From Phaseolus vulgaris (Eukaryota; Streptophyta; Magnoliopsida; Fabales; Fabaceae), in contig NC_023755.2 in NCBI RefSeq assembly GCF_000499845.2, positions 7,446,847 to 7,510,846 of the forward strand: a stretch of DNA of 64,000 nucleotides. Reading direction: 5' to 3'. Within the stretch, counting starts at the first letter, position 1, and every line of letters starts with the position of its first letter. The notes under the pieces are model-generated. The model did no database searches and was not told the DNA's origin. It saw only the letters and a list, made by a program, of their open reading frames with translations. A program made the position numbers and the translations under genes. Below, piece after piece: positions 47,581 through 59,957 of the stretch.

Positions 47581-50500
47581 TGGAAAAGGAAAGAGAAATA
47601 GGAAGGTTTTAAACACATTGCAAAATATTGAAATACAAAGCGGTAAGGTTTTGTCAAAGGAGGTTTCATTTCTGTTTGTGCAAATGGAAGTAGACCATTG
47701 AAGGGTTTCTAGTGCACTGCAAATCACACTCCCACAACAAAGCGCAGTGAAAATTGCTCTCCCACTACAAATCACACAATTTAGAGAGCCAAAACGAAAT
47801 TTCCCAAATGCGGGAGTCCTAATGTGACCGCAAGATACAATCCAAACTTTTAAATTTGTCCACCTCATCATGTGGGCTCCACAATGCAATAAAGAATTAT
47901 TTTCCAATCTAGGTTAGTGGTTATAAAGTGGCACAACCATATCATCAGGTGTCAATATATCGACGATCAAGAACAAAAACAATAAGTTGAAAACCGAAAA
48001 ATGGATATGCCCAATATACAATGAATGAGGTGGCAAGGTTTGATGACATGGCGAAGGGCCTTTTCATCATTTCTTGGAAAATAAAAAAATAGCAAGGAAA
48101 GGGTGTTTTGTACTTGAAAAAGGGAAAGAGAAATATTGAAACACAAAGCCGAAAGGTTTTGCAAAAGGGGATTTCATTTGTACTTGTGAGAACGGAAGGA
48201 AACCATTGAAAGGTTTCTTGTGCACGGTAAAGCGCTCTCCAAATCCCACTCCCACTGCAAAGTGCACTCCAAATCCCATTCCCACTGCAAATCGCACTCT
48301 TTAGAGAGCCAATTCAAAAATTCCAAAATGCAAGAGCCCTAATGTGACTGTAAAATTAAATCCAAACTTTCAAATTCGCCCACCTCATTATGTGGGCCCC
48401 ACAATGTAATAAAAATTATTTTTTTCAATCTAGGTCAGTGGTTGTAAAGTAGCATAGCCACGACATCAGGTGTCAAAATATCGGTGCTCAAGAACGAAAA
48501 TGATAAGTGAACCACAAAAAAGAATTTGCCAAGTATATAACGCATGAGGTGGCAGGGTTTGATGACATGACAAAGGTTGTTTTTGTCATTTTTGGGAAAA
48601 TTAGAAATTGGCAAAGAAAAAGTGTTTTTGCATTTGAAAAGGGGAAAGAAAAATATTGAAACATAAAGCAGGAAGGTTTTGCTAAAAGAGGTTTCATTTG
48701 TGCTTGTGCGAATGGAAGAAGACCATTGAAGGGTTTCTTGTGCACTGCAAAGCGCACTCTAATTCACACTTCCAATGCAAAGCATATTCCAAATCGCACT
48801 GCGACTGCAAATTGCAGTAAAAATCACACTCCAATCGTTAGTATAACGAATCAGGTGCAAGGTTTGAGGACATGGTGAAGGGCATTTTCGTAATTTCTTG
48901 GAAAATTCGAAAGTAGCAAGTAAAGGGTGTTTTGTACGTGAAAAAGGCAAAGATAAATATTGAAACACAAAGTGAGAAGGTTTTGAAAAAAGAGGTTTCA
49001 TTTGTGCTTCTACGATCGGAAGGAGACCATTGAAAGGTTTCCTATGCAATGCAAAGCGCACTCCACTACAAAGCGCACTCTTAATTTCACTACTACTGCA
49101 AATCACGGTGAAAATCACTCTATAACAACAAATCATACTCTTGAAAGAGGCAAAATGATATTTTCCAAATGCAGGAGCCATAATGTGACTGCAAAATTTG
49201 TTCACCTCAACATGAGAGCCCAACAATGTAATAAAAAAATATTTTTTCAAATCCAGGAAATGGTTGTAATGTGGTGCAGCCACGTCATTAGGTATCAATA
49301 TATTAGTGCTCAAGAATGAAAATGATAAGTTGGTAACCAAAAATGGATATGTCCAGTATACAATAAATGAGGTGGCAGGGTTTCATGACATGACAAAAGG
49401 CGTTTTTTTCATTTCTTGGAAAAATCAAAATGTAGAAAGAAAGGGTTTTTTTTTTGCACTTGAAAAAGTGAAAGAAAAATATTGAAACACAAAGCGGGAA
49501 GATTTTTCCAAAGGAGGTTTTATTTGTGCTTCAAATATCCAAAACAAACTTTCCCAAGTGTAGGAGCCCTATTGTGATTATAAAACTCAACCCAAAATTT
49601 TAAATTCGTCACCTCATCATGTGGTCCCCACAATGTAATAAAAATTGTTTATCCAATCGACGTTAGTGGTTGTAAAGTGGTGCAACCACATATACAAGAG
49701 TCAATATATCAGTGTTCAAGAATGAAAATGTCAAGTTGACAACCGAAAATAGATATGCCTAGTATACAACGAATGAGGTAGCAAAGTTTAATGACATCGC
49801 AAATGGCGTTTTTTTTTTCATTTTAAAAAAAAATTAGAATGTAGAAAGAAAGGGTGTTTTGCACTTAAAAAGAGAAAAAAAAAATATTGAAACACAAAGT
49901 GGGAAGGTTTTGCCATAGGAGGTTTCAATTTTGCTTGTGCAAACGGAAGAAGCCCATTGCAAGATTTCGTATGCACTGCAACGCCACTCCAAAACGTACT
50001 CCCACTACAAACCGCAGTGAAAACTCCTCTACCACTACAAATAGAAGTTAAAATCACTCTCCCACTTCATATCACACTCTTCAGAGAGCCAAAAGGATGT
50101 TTCCCAAGGGCGGGAGTTCTAACGTGACCACGAAATTTGATCGAAACTTTCAAAATCGTCCACTTCATCATGTGGGCCCCATAATGTAATAAAAACTTAT
50201 TTTTCCAATCCAGTTTGTAGATGTAAAGTGGTTCAACCAGATCATTAGGTGTCAAGATATCAATTCTGAAGAACAAAAATAATAAGTCGAAAACCGAAAA
50301 TGCATATGCCCAGTACATTTCGTTATTTCTTGGAAAATCAGAAATTAGAAAAGAAAGGGTGTTTTCGTACTTTAAAAAAGGGAAGAGAAATATTAAAGCA
50401 CAAAGTGTGTTTTGAAAAAGGAGGTTTCATTTATGCTTGTACGAACAGAAGAAGACCACTGAAGGGTTACTTGTACACTGCAAAGTACATTCCCAATCGT

Positions 50501-53472
50501 TATGCTACTGCAAAGCGAACTATAAATCACATTCCCACTGAATATCTCGTGAAAATTGCTCTTCGACTACAAATCGCACTCTTCAAAAAACCAAAATGAA
50601 ATTTTTGAAATGCGGGAGCCCTAATATGATTGCATAACTCAAACCAAACTTTCAAATTCTTCACCTCATAATTTGGGTCCCACAATGTAAAAAAAATTAT
50701 TTTTCCAATCTATGTTAGTGGTTGTAAAGTGGAGCAGCCACGTCATCAGTTGTCAATATATCGGTGCTCAAGAACGAAAATCATAAGTTGACAACCGAAA
50801 GTGGACATGTGCAGTATACAACAAATGAGGTGGTAAAGTTTGATGAGATGTCAAAGGACGTTTTCCTCATTTCCTGGAAAATCAAAATGTAACATAGAAT
50901 GGGTGTTGTGCACTTCAAAAAAGGAAAGGAAAAATTGAAATACAAAGCGGGAAGGTTCTGCAAAGGTGGTTTATTTTTTAGTTGTGGAAACAGAAAAAAA
51001 AAAAACATTGAAAGGTGTCTTGTGGAATGAAAAGTGCACTCCAAATTGCACTTACACTGCAAATCACAACGAAAATAGCTCTCTCATTGCAAATCACACT
51101 CTTTAGAGAGGCAAATTAAAATTTCCCAAAAGAGGGAGACCTAATGTGATTGCGAAATTAATTCAAAACTTTCAAATTCTCCCACCAATGGCATGTGGGC
51201 CCCAGAATGTAATAAAAATTTATTTTTCCAAACTAGGTTAGTGGTTGGAAAGTGATGTAACCAAGTCATCAGGTATCAATATATCAGTGCTCAAGAACGA
51301 AAATGATAAGTTGACAACTGAAAATGAATATGTGCAATATACAACAAATGAGGCAACATGGTTTGATGACATGGTGAAGGGTGTTTTCGTAATTTCCTTG
51401 AAAAATCATAAATTAAAAATGAAAGGGAGTTTTTGTAGTTGAAAAAAGGAAAGAGAAATATTAAAACCCAAATCGGGAAGGTTGTGCCAAAGGAGGTTTC
51501 CTTTATGCTCATGCGGATGGATGGAGACCATTAAAGGGTTACTTGTGCACTGCAAAGAAGATTTCCAATCCCTTTACCACTGCAAAGCGAACTCCAAATC
51601 GCACTCACACTACAAATCACGTGAAAATCGTCCTCCAACTTCAAATTACACTCATTAGAGACCCAAACAAAATTTCCCAAATGCAGGAGCCGTAATTTGT
51701 CCACAAATATCAATTCAAACTTTTAAATTTGTCCACCTCATCATGTGAGTTGTACAATGTAAAAAATATATTATTACAATCCAGATAAGTGGTTGTAAAG
51801 TGGCACAGCCACGTCATTAGGTATCAATATATCGATGTTCAAGAACGAAAATGATAAATTGATAACCGAAAATGAATATGCCCAATATATAACGAAAAGG
51901 TGTTTTTGTACTTGAAAAAAAAAAGAAATAATGAAACATAAAGCGAGAATATTTTTTCAAGTGAATTTTCATTTGTACTTATGCGAACAGAAGGTGACCA
52001 TTGAAGGGTTTCTTGTGCACTGCAAAGCGCACTCCCACGGTAGAGTGCACTCCAAATCGCACTTCTACTACAAATCACAGTGAAAATCGCTCTCCCAGTA
52101 TAAATCGCACACTTCAGAGAGCCAAAACTAAATTTCCCTATGAAAGCTCTAATTTTACCACAAATTTTAACTTAAACTTTTAAATTTTTCAACCTTATCA
52201 TGTGGGCCCCACAATGTATGCAAAAATTATTATTTCAATCCAGGTCAATGTTTGTAAATTGGCGCAACCACATCATCAGGTGTTAATATATCAGTGCTTA
52301 AGAATGAATATGATATTATGATAACCGAAAATAAATATATAATGAATGAGGTGACAGGGTTTGATGACATGGAGAATGACATTTTTGTGATTTCTTTGAA
52401 ATTCATAAACTAGTAAAGAAATGGCGTTTTTGTACTTTAAAAACGGAAAGAGAAATATTGAAATACAAAGCGGGAACGATATGCTAAATGAGGTTTCATT
52501 TGTGATTGTGTAAACAGAAGAACACCATTGAAGGATTTCTTGTGCACTGTAAAACACAATGCAAATCACGCGCACACTACAAATCGTAGTGAAAATTGGT
52601 CTCCCATTGTTGATCACACTCTTCGAATTCCCAAAATGAAATTTCCCAAATGCAAGAGCTCTAATGTGACTGCGAAATTCAATCCAAACTTTCAAATTCG
52701 TCCACCTCGTCATGTAGGCCCCATAATGTAATAAAAATTTATTATTCTAATGTAGGTCAGTGGTTGTAAAGTAGGACATCCATGTCATCATGGATTAATA
52801 TATCAATGTTCAAGAACGTAAATGATAAATTGACAACCGAAAATGGATGTGCATAGTATACAACAAATGGGACGACAATGTTTGATGACATGGCAAAGGG
52901 AATATGTCATTTCTTTGATAATAAAAAATTAACAAAGAAAAGGTGTTTTTGTACTTGAAAAGGAAAGACAAATATTGAAACACAAAGCGGGAAGGCTTTA
53001 CCAAAGGAAGTTCAATTTGTGCACTACAAAGCGCACTCCAAATTGCATTCCCATTGCAAATCATAGTGGAAATCACTCTCCCACTAGAAATCGCACTCGT
53101 GAGGGAGGCAAAACGAAATTTCCCAAATGCGAGAGCTCTAATGTGACTATGAAATTCAATCCAAACTTTCAAAATAACCCTAATCAGCACCACAATGTAA
53201 TAAAATATTGTTTTTTCAATCCAAGTCAGTGGTTGTAAAATGGCGCAGTCACATCATCAAGTGTCAATATATCAATTCTCAAGAACAAAAATGATAAGTT
53301 GACAACCAACAACGGATATGCCTTGTATACAACGAATGAGGTGGCATGGTTTGATGACATAGTGAAGGGCATTTTCTTCATTTCTGGGAAAAATCATAAA
53401 TTAGCAAAGAAATGGTGTTTTTGTACTTGAAAAAAGAAAAGAGAAATATTGAAACACAAAGTGGGAAGGTTT
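47581..53472 (+). repeat. Tandem satellite-like array, unit about 520 bp
   Basis: The phrase AATATTGAAACACAAAGCGG recurs, with substitutions, at about 47624, 48132, 48652, 48954, 49478, 49882, 50388, 50931, 51456, 51926, 52453, 52970 and 53443. Steps are 470-545 bp, with two short units of about 302 and 404 bp. Each unit carries the same blocks in order: TTGAAGGGTTTCTTGTGCAC, AATGTGACTGC, CATGTGGGCCCCACAATGTA, GTGGTTGTAAAGTGG, CACGTCATCAGG, TCAAGAACGAAAATGATAAG and TTTGATGACATGG. No unit encodes a conserved protein. The last unit is cut at 53472 by element B and resumes at 59958. Confidence 0.88.
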
Positions 53473-54591
53473 TGTTGAATCAAGTGTATTCAAAGCTTTG
53501 AAGAATCCAAATCTTTTGAGTTTGATGAAAGGCTGGATGTGCTTGCTGAGGTGTTTTAGAATAGGATCTGGGGTAGATTATCTGTGTAAATCCACTCTTG
53601 ATTGAATCCAAAGCTTAAGTATTCTCAAACCTTTTGAATTGGAAGTGTTTTTCAAACTAAGTGAAAAACAATCTGTTATTTTGTCGAAACAATCGATTGT
53701 TTTATACTTAGGTGTTTTGAAAAAGGTTGAAAACTGTTTTTGGTGATTGACTTGTAGTCAAACCCAAACAACCGATTGGTTCGCACATTCAACCAATTGT
53801 TTGTTTTCAAACCATAACAGAAAACTGTTTTGTACTTTGACTGAGTTTTAAATGTTTTTATAACTGAATGCGCTCGTGTTTTAAATGCCTTGCTTGACCA
53901 GTCTTTGAAAGCAATAAATAGTTTGTTAAGCTTTTGTAGCAAAAAACAACTGAGATTTAATCATAGAAAAACATATTTGAGTTTTTCACTGATTTGGTGT
54001 TTTTCAAGAGTTGAAAGATTGCTTTGATCAAGAGAGAGTGGAATAGGATTTTCATCTAGTATTGATTTCAAATCATTATGTAACAAGTGTAATCCTTCTA
54101 TACTTTGTGTAAACTCTGGTGTGATAGGCCAAGAAGTGTTGTGTGCTCTTGAGGTTGTCAAGATCAGCATTCTTGGTGGTGTATGTGTTGAGCCAAAGGA
54201 GGTGTGTGTCTTGAGGGGATCAAGGTCACTTCTTTGGTGGTGTGTGTAAGTAATCTAGGTTTGATTGCTTAGTGGATTCCCCCAGTGGTTTCTGGGAAGA
54301 CTGGATGTAGCTCTTGGTTTAAGAGTGAACCAGTATAAATTGTTTGTGCAATCTCTCTGTCCCTTAAACTCTTTAATTTCAATTTATATAGTTTAACTGG
54401 TATAAACAACCGATTGTTTCTGCGAAACAACCGATTATTTTTCTGGTGTTGTGCTAAATTGCTTTGTGTTTTTGGCAAACTGAGTTATGAATCAAGTTTT
54501 CTCAAAGGAATTTCATTCTAGACTAAAAAGTTTGTGAAAACCCTCTTTAAACCATTCACCCCCCTCTAGTTTAAAGCCATACATTCTAACA
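53473..54591 (+). repeat. Element B 5' LTR (1119 bp)
   Basis: TGTTGAATCAAG to TTCTAACA. Carries paired AACAACCGATTGTTT-type motifs near 53690, 53766 and 54408-54440. Confidence 0.93.
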
Positions 54592-54593
54592 AT

Positions 54594-54605
54594 TGGTATC
54601 AGAGC
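54594..54605 (+). promoter_or_regulatory. Element B primer-binding site
   Basis: TGGTATCAGAGC lies two bases after the 5' LTR, complementary to plant initiator tRNA-Met. Confidence 0.88.
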
Positions 54606-54651
54606 TTGGTTCTTGAAATTTATTCAAGTGTGATCCTAAAACTATTTGTAT

Positions 54652-56388
54652 ATGGCTCGTAGATTACCTTTTGGGCAGGGTGCCTCAATCAACTGACCAC
54701 CTCTGTTTTGTGGTCTGAACTACCAATTTTGGAAAGTCAGAATGAAAATCTTTGTTGAATCTCTTGACAAAGGAATTTGGGATGCAATTGAAAATGGCCC
54801 ATTTGTTCCAAAATTTGAAAAAGATGGATCTTCCATTGAAAAACCTTGGTCTCAATGGACTGATTCTGAAAGCAAGAAGGCCAAATTTGATTGCATTGCT
54901 AAAAACATAATAGCTTCTGCCTTGAATTTAGATGAATTTTTCAGGGTCTCTTAATGCAAATCAGCAAAGGAAATGTGGGACACCTTGGAGGTAACTCATG
55001 AAGGTACCAATGAGGTGAAAAGAGCCAGAAAGCATACTCTAATCCAAGAGTATGAAATGTTTAGAATGCTCAAGGGTGAGACTATTGCTGAAGTTCTTAA
55101 GAGGTTCACTCACATCATCAACCACGTCATGAGCCTTGAGAAAAACTTTGAAAAAGAAGAGCTAAACATCAAGATCCTCAAATGTCTTGATAGGTCTTGG
55201 CAACCTAAGGACTGCTATATTTGAATCAAAAGATCTAACATCATTGAGTATGGCTTCTTTGTTTGGCAAGATTAGGGAACATGAGTTGGTTGGAGATGAA
55301 TAAACTCAATGTTCAAGAAAGTGAAGACAAGTATGTAAGGAGCATTGCCTTAAAAGCTGTCAAGCACAAAAGCAAGCAAGAATCCAATGATGAAAGTGAT
55401 GAAGAGAACCTTAGTTTATTATCTAGAAAGTTTAGCAAATTCTTGAAAAGGAACCGCAACAAAGACATCAACAAGGAAAGGTATGGAAACAAAAAATCCA
55501 ATGATTTTAATTCCAATAACTATACCTGTTTTAGTTGTGGTGAGCAATGGCACATAAAGGCAGATTGCCCAAATAAAGAAAGCAAGGAGAAGAAGTCAAG
55601 TTACAAAGAAAAGAAAGGAAAGTAAAAAAGGGCCTACAAAGCTTGGGATGAGAATGAAGTCTCCTCATCAAGCTCATCATCAAGTGAAGAAGAAAAGGCA
55701 AATATATGCTTGATTGCAGAAGGAGATGATGAGTCATGTAGCTCAAGTGATGTAAGTTCATGTGCTTCTCTAAATGCTGAAAATTATGGTAAATTGCTTG
55801 AAGCTTTTCAAGAAACACATGAAGAAGCTAATCGATTGGTTCTTCCAAACAACCGATTAAAAGGGCTTAACAGCTGGCTTGAAAAGAGAGTTAAGACACT
55901 TGAAGAAGAGCTGGAAAAATCAAAAAGTGTTTTTGAAAATCTGAAAACTCATTGCAAAAACTCTTCTTGCAAGTGTGACACTCTCATTTGTGAAAATTGT
56001 GAAAATCTTGAAAAAAAAAGTACATTATCTTGTTAGTACTGTGGATAAGCTTTCAAAAGGAAAATCCAACTTTGAGAATGTCTTGGCATCTCAAAACTGT
56101 GTTTTTGGAAAAGCTGGATTATGTTTTAATCCACAAAACAAGCAAGATAATTTTTCAAAGAATTTTTCAAAACAGCCAGTAAAACAATCGATTGTTAAGT
56201 CGAAACAACCGGTTGTTACATGCTTTTATTGCATGAAGAAAGGCCATTCTGTTTGATTATGTAAAATAAGGAAATTTTCTGTTCCCAGAGGCTTTATGAA
56301 ATGGATTCCCAAAGGTTGTGAGGTCTCAAATGATAAATATAAACCAAATGGACCTACATTTGTAAGGGGACCAAACCTTGTTGCTTGA
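54652..56388 (+). pseudogene. Element B gag
   Basis: ATG 54652 (MARRLPFGQGASIN, then TGA) leads into MKIFVESLDKGIWDAIENG, SQWTDSESKKAKFD, MWDTLEVTHEG, HTLIQEYEMFRMLKGETI and KCLDRSWQPK. A CCHC zinc knuckle CFSCGEQWHIKADC lies at about 55527-55568. An acidic Ser-rich stretch and a coiled coil (RLKGLNSWLEKRVKTLEEEL) come next, and a second knuckle CFYCMKKGHSV near 56220. It ends around 56388. Frameshifts occur near 55240 and in the A-run near 56015, with several stops. Gag would form the RNA-packaging particle. This gag keeps the middle part that element A has lost. Confidence 0.85.
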
Positions 56389-57210
56389 ATTCATGTTTAT
56401 GTAGGAAATCTAGAAGAACATGAAGCACTGAGTCATCTGATTAGGTTCTTGGAAGGAAAAGATTAACATTGGAGCTGAATCAATGTTATGTACTAGTCAT
56501 GTCTCTCAAATAAGTCAAAAGAGGCTTCTTGATCACAAACAAATGACTCATTGAAGAAACTTCATAAAGGATAAGACCTTCTTTATCTCTATCTTTAATT
56601 CTTTTTTAAATTCAAATTCATGCTTAAATATCTCTTGTTAAATGCTCAATTACATCTACATTGAATATTATCTGCTCATTCTTAATAATTCAAAATTTGT
56701 TTTACTGCTGCAGAAAAACAACCGATTGTTTCCACGAAACAACCGATTGTTTCCACGAAACAAACGATTGTTTTCTCTCTGAAAACACTGTGAAAGAATG
56801 GATTTAATTCTTTTTCAAATTGTGTCTGTTGCAGATATCAATTATGAAAGAATCTTGAGTCAATAAAGCTGTGTTGAAAGCCTGATCACGTTCTGGAGGA
56901 AGTTACAACATGTCATAAAGGAATATATTCCAAAATCTTGAAAATTTAAGAGCCTTTATGACTAGTCAAAGAACACATGTGATGACCATGTGATTTTCTG
57001 CTTTTTCTAACGTTTTCAGTGTAGGTCTTGGTCAAGTCTTTTCTCTTTGAAGACTGAAACCCACTCACATCAATTGAATGCAGTTTGGTTCTGTTTCTCT
57101 TTAAATTTTGGTGCAGCTGTTCTCTCTCACAAGAACAATCAATTAAGTCATCTCTTGCAACATCTCTTGCTCTCTTTGTGTGAGACTTCTTTGCCCCTTT
57201 TTCTACTATC
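56389..57210 (+). other. Element B spacer with palindromic motif cluster
   Basis: Non-coding stretch where pol would be expected. Three near-tandem AACAACCGATTGTTTCCACG-like motifs lie at about 56716-56775. No pol motif (YVDD, DSG, HHCC) was seen in any frame. Confidence 0.6.
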
Positions 57211-58410
57211 ATGGAGTCCACTCCTCCTACATAAAAAAGGATCAAAACAAGAGCTGTGAGGTCTGGAGGGAGACTTGAGGGCTGGTTTTTAGGAGATAAT
57301 GATCTCATTGAAAGGTATCACTTTTAAACTAGCACAAAGGTGATCAACAACCCCAAAGTTGTTTCCTTTGATTGGCTGAAAAGCCAAAAGCTAGATAATG
57401 TGAGGAAGCTTCTCAAAGATCAGCAACTAAGAAGGTTCTTGGGGATGAAGGGAAACATATACCCTGATTTGATTCAGGTATTCTACACCAATCTCAAGTT
57501 TGAGGGAAACAATCTTGTTTCTGATGTGAAGGGTGTTGACATGGAGATCACTCATGATTTGTGGATTGTTGTAGCTGGCCTGAAATATGCTGGTCTAAGG
57601 ATCAATAAGGGAAATCTTGGAGTAGTGTAGGATTTTAACAAAGTCCAATACTACAAGAGTTGCTTGAAGAATCAACAAGCCCAAGTGAGAACTTGTTCAG
57701 TTGGAGGCTTAAAGCTGGATGAAAGGGTGTTTGCTCTTATTGTAACTTGGATTCTTACTCCATGGGGGAGCAACCATTCTGTCTTAACAGAAGAAGACCT
57801 TGTATACATCTACTGCATCATGAATAAGATCAAGATCAATAGGATCCACATCATTAAAGAACACATGCAAAAAGCCATGAGGTTAAGTGATTACCATTAT
57901 CCCTATGTTGTTTTAATCTCTAAATTCTTGTTCTATTTTGAAGTGAATCTTGAAGATGAGTCATCTGAGTTGGTTAAGTCAACACAAGAAATGAACATTG
58001 GCTCTCTAAGCAAGATGGGATTCACCAAAATAAATGGAAAATGGGTGAGCAAAGATGGTGATCAAGGTGGTTCATCAAGTGCTGCAACTGCTGATTTTGA
58101 TGAAGAAGATCAAGCTGCTGACATGGATTTTCACCATGAAGAACAGCCTGAAACCAATTTTGGTGTTGGAACCAGTGCAGGAGATTAAGGAGATGAAATG
58201 CCATTCATGTCTTCTTTTGAAAGATACATGGTAAATAGGCTTGATGGCTTTGCCGAGAATCAAAGAAATCTCCATGATTTATGTGTGAGCAACTTCCAGA
58301 GTATAGACAATAGGTTCAACAGCATGGATACTCGGTTTATGACCTTGGATGAACATATTGAAGCTATTCAGAATCAGATCTTTGAACTCCAGTATGGCAA
58401 GGATGATTAA
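57211..58410 (+). pseudogene. Element B extra ORF in env position (plant transposon-type protein)
   Basis: A single 400-codon frame from ATG 57211 to the stop at 58410. It is interrupted by four in-frame stops (57232, 57325, 57628, 58186) but no frameshift. Readable blocks are SFDWLKSQKLDNVRKLLKDQ, YPDLIQVFYTNLKFEGN, VKGVDMEITHDLWIVVAGLK, GLRINKGNLGVV and LPIVTWILTPWGSNHS-like, then YCIMNKIKI and SDYHYPYVVLISKF. An acidic stretch and a short coiled coil (LDEHIEAIQNQIFELQ) end it. From memory this resembles the 'putative plant transposon protein' domain often found beside retroelements. Its role is unknown; no signal peptide or membrane span is seen, so nothing shows it is an envelope protein. 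Confidence 0.7.
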
Positions 58411-58548
58411 AGGAAAAACAACCGGTTGAATTCATGAAACAACCGATTGTTTTTTGCCCTGTATCAGTTTAAGAGCTTTTGTTTTAAATTTCTGTATAAT
58501 CTGGAACAATTGTCTTTTTATCTCTTCTTATTGTCTATTTGGGAAGAC

Positions 58549-58836
58549 AAATAGGGGTAGATTTTATGCTGTGTTGTCTTTTATTATCTTTTTGTTGTCT
58601 TTTATTATCTTTTATTTTCTGCAAACTCTATGTTGTGATATTGTGTTTAAGTGAGATTTATTTCTGCTGTTTTTCTACTGATATACTAGTTTTTAATGCT
58701 GCTGATATGTTGTTTATGTTCTTTTGCTCTAACCTTCTATCAGAGATATTGTGCTTTGTTTTGCAGGAACTGCTTCAGATTCAATCAAATCCAACACAAG
58801 CAACCAGGGATTTGTCTTCATCAAATAAGGTGAGAT
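58549..58836 (+). promoter_or_regulatory. Element B duplicated polypurine tracts
   Basis: ACAAATAGGGGTAGATT at about 58548-58564 and the degraded CAAATAAGGTGAGAT at 58822-58836, directly before the 3' LTR. The spacing of about 270 bp is close to that in element A (about 280 bp). Confidence 0.7.
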
Positions 58837-59957
58837 TGTTGAATCAAGTGTATTCAAAGCTTTGAAGAATCCAAATCCTTTGAGTTTGATGGAAGGCTGG
58901 ATGTGCTTGTTGTTGTTGAGGTGTTTCAGAATAGGATTTAGGGTAGATTATCTGTGTAAATCCACTCTTAATTGAATCCAAAGCTTAAGTATTCTCAAAC
59001 CTTTTGAATTGAAAGTGTTTTTCAAACTAAGTGAAAAACAACCTGTTGTTTTGTCGAAACAACCGATTGTTTTATACTTAGGTATTTTGAGAAAGGTTGA
59101 AAACTGTTTTTGGTGATTGACTTGTAGTCAAACCCAAACAACCGATTGATTCGCACATTCAACCGATTGTTTGTTTTCAAACCATAACAGAAAACTGTTT
59201 TGTGTTTTGACTGAGCTTTAAATGTTTTTATAACTGAATGCGCTCCTGTTTTAAATGCCTTGACCAGTCTTTGAAAGCAATAAATAGTTTGTTAAGCTTT
59301 TGTAGCAAAAAACACCTGAGATTTAATCATAGAAAAACATATTTGAGTTTTTCACTGATTTGGTGTTTTTCAAGAGTTGAAAGATTGCTTTGATCAAGAG
59401 AGAGTGGAATAGGATTTTCATCTAGTATTGATTTCAAATCATTATGTAACAAGTGTAATCCTTCTATACTTTGTGTAAACTCTGGTGTGATAGGCCAAGA
59501 AGTGTTGTGTGCTCTTGAGGTTGTCAAGATCAGTATTTTTGGTGGTGTATGTGTTGAGCCAAAGGAAGTGTGTGTCTTGAGGGGGATCAATGTCACTTCT
59601 TTGGTGGTGTGTGTAAGTAATCTAGGTTTGATTGCTTAGTGGATTCCCCCAGTGGTTTCTGGGAAGACTGGATGTAGCTCTTGGTTTAAGAGTGAACCAG
59701 TATAAATTGTTAGTGCAATCTCTTTGTCCCTTAAACTCTTTAATTTAAGTTTATATAGTTTAACTGGTATAAACAACTGATTGTTTCTGCGAAACAACCG
59801 ATTATTTTTCTGGTGTTGTGCTAAATTGCTTTGTGTTTTTGGCAAACTAAGTTATGAATCAAGTTTTCTCAAAGGAATTTCATTCTAGACTAAAAAGTTT
59901 GTGAAAACCCTCTTTAAACCATTCACCCCCTCTAGTTTAAAGCCATACATTCTAACA
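58837..59957 (+). repeat. Element B 3' LTR (1121 bp)
   Basis: Near-identical copy of 53473-54591, followed by target duplication GGTTT and resumption of the array. Confidence 0.93.

Larger units (their letters stand above)
53473..59957 (+). mobile_element. Copia element B (Sirevirus-like), pol-less
   Basis: Flanked by GGTTT at 53468-53472 and 59958-59962. LTRs of 1119 and 1121 bp differ at few positions, implying a fairly young insertion. Internal order is primer-binding site, gag, spacer, an extra ORF, two polypurine tracts, LTR. No protease, integrase, RT or RNase H sequence is visible, so it could move only with help in trans. It inserted into one unit of the ~520-bp array. Confidence 0.93.

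Noticed and set aside
47581..53472. Open frames of 60-190 codons in the ~520-bp array (for example 48759-49340 minus)
   Set aside because: The same frame is not kept open from unit to unit; these are chance frames in a non-coding repeat.
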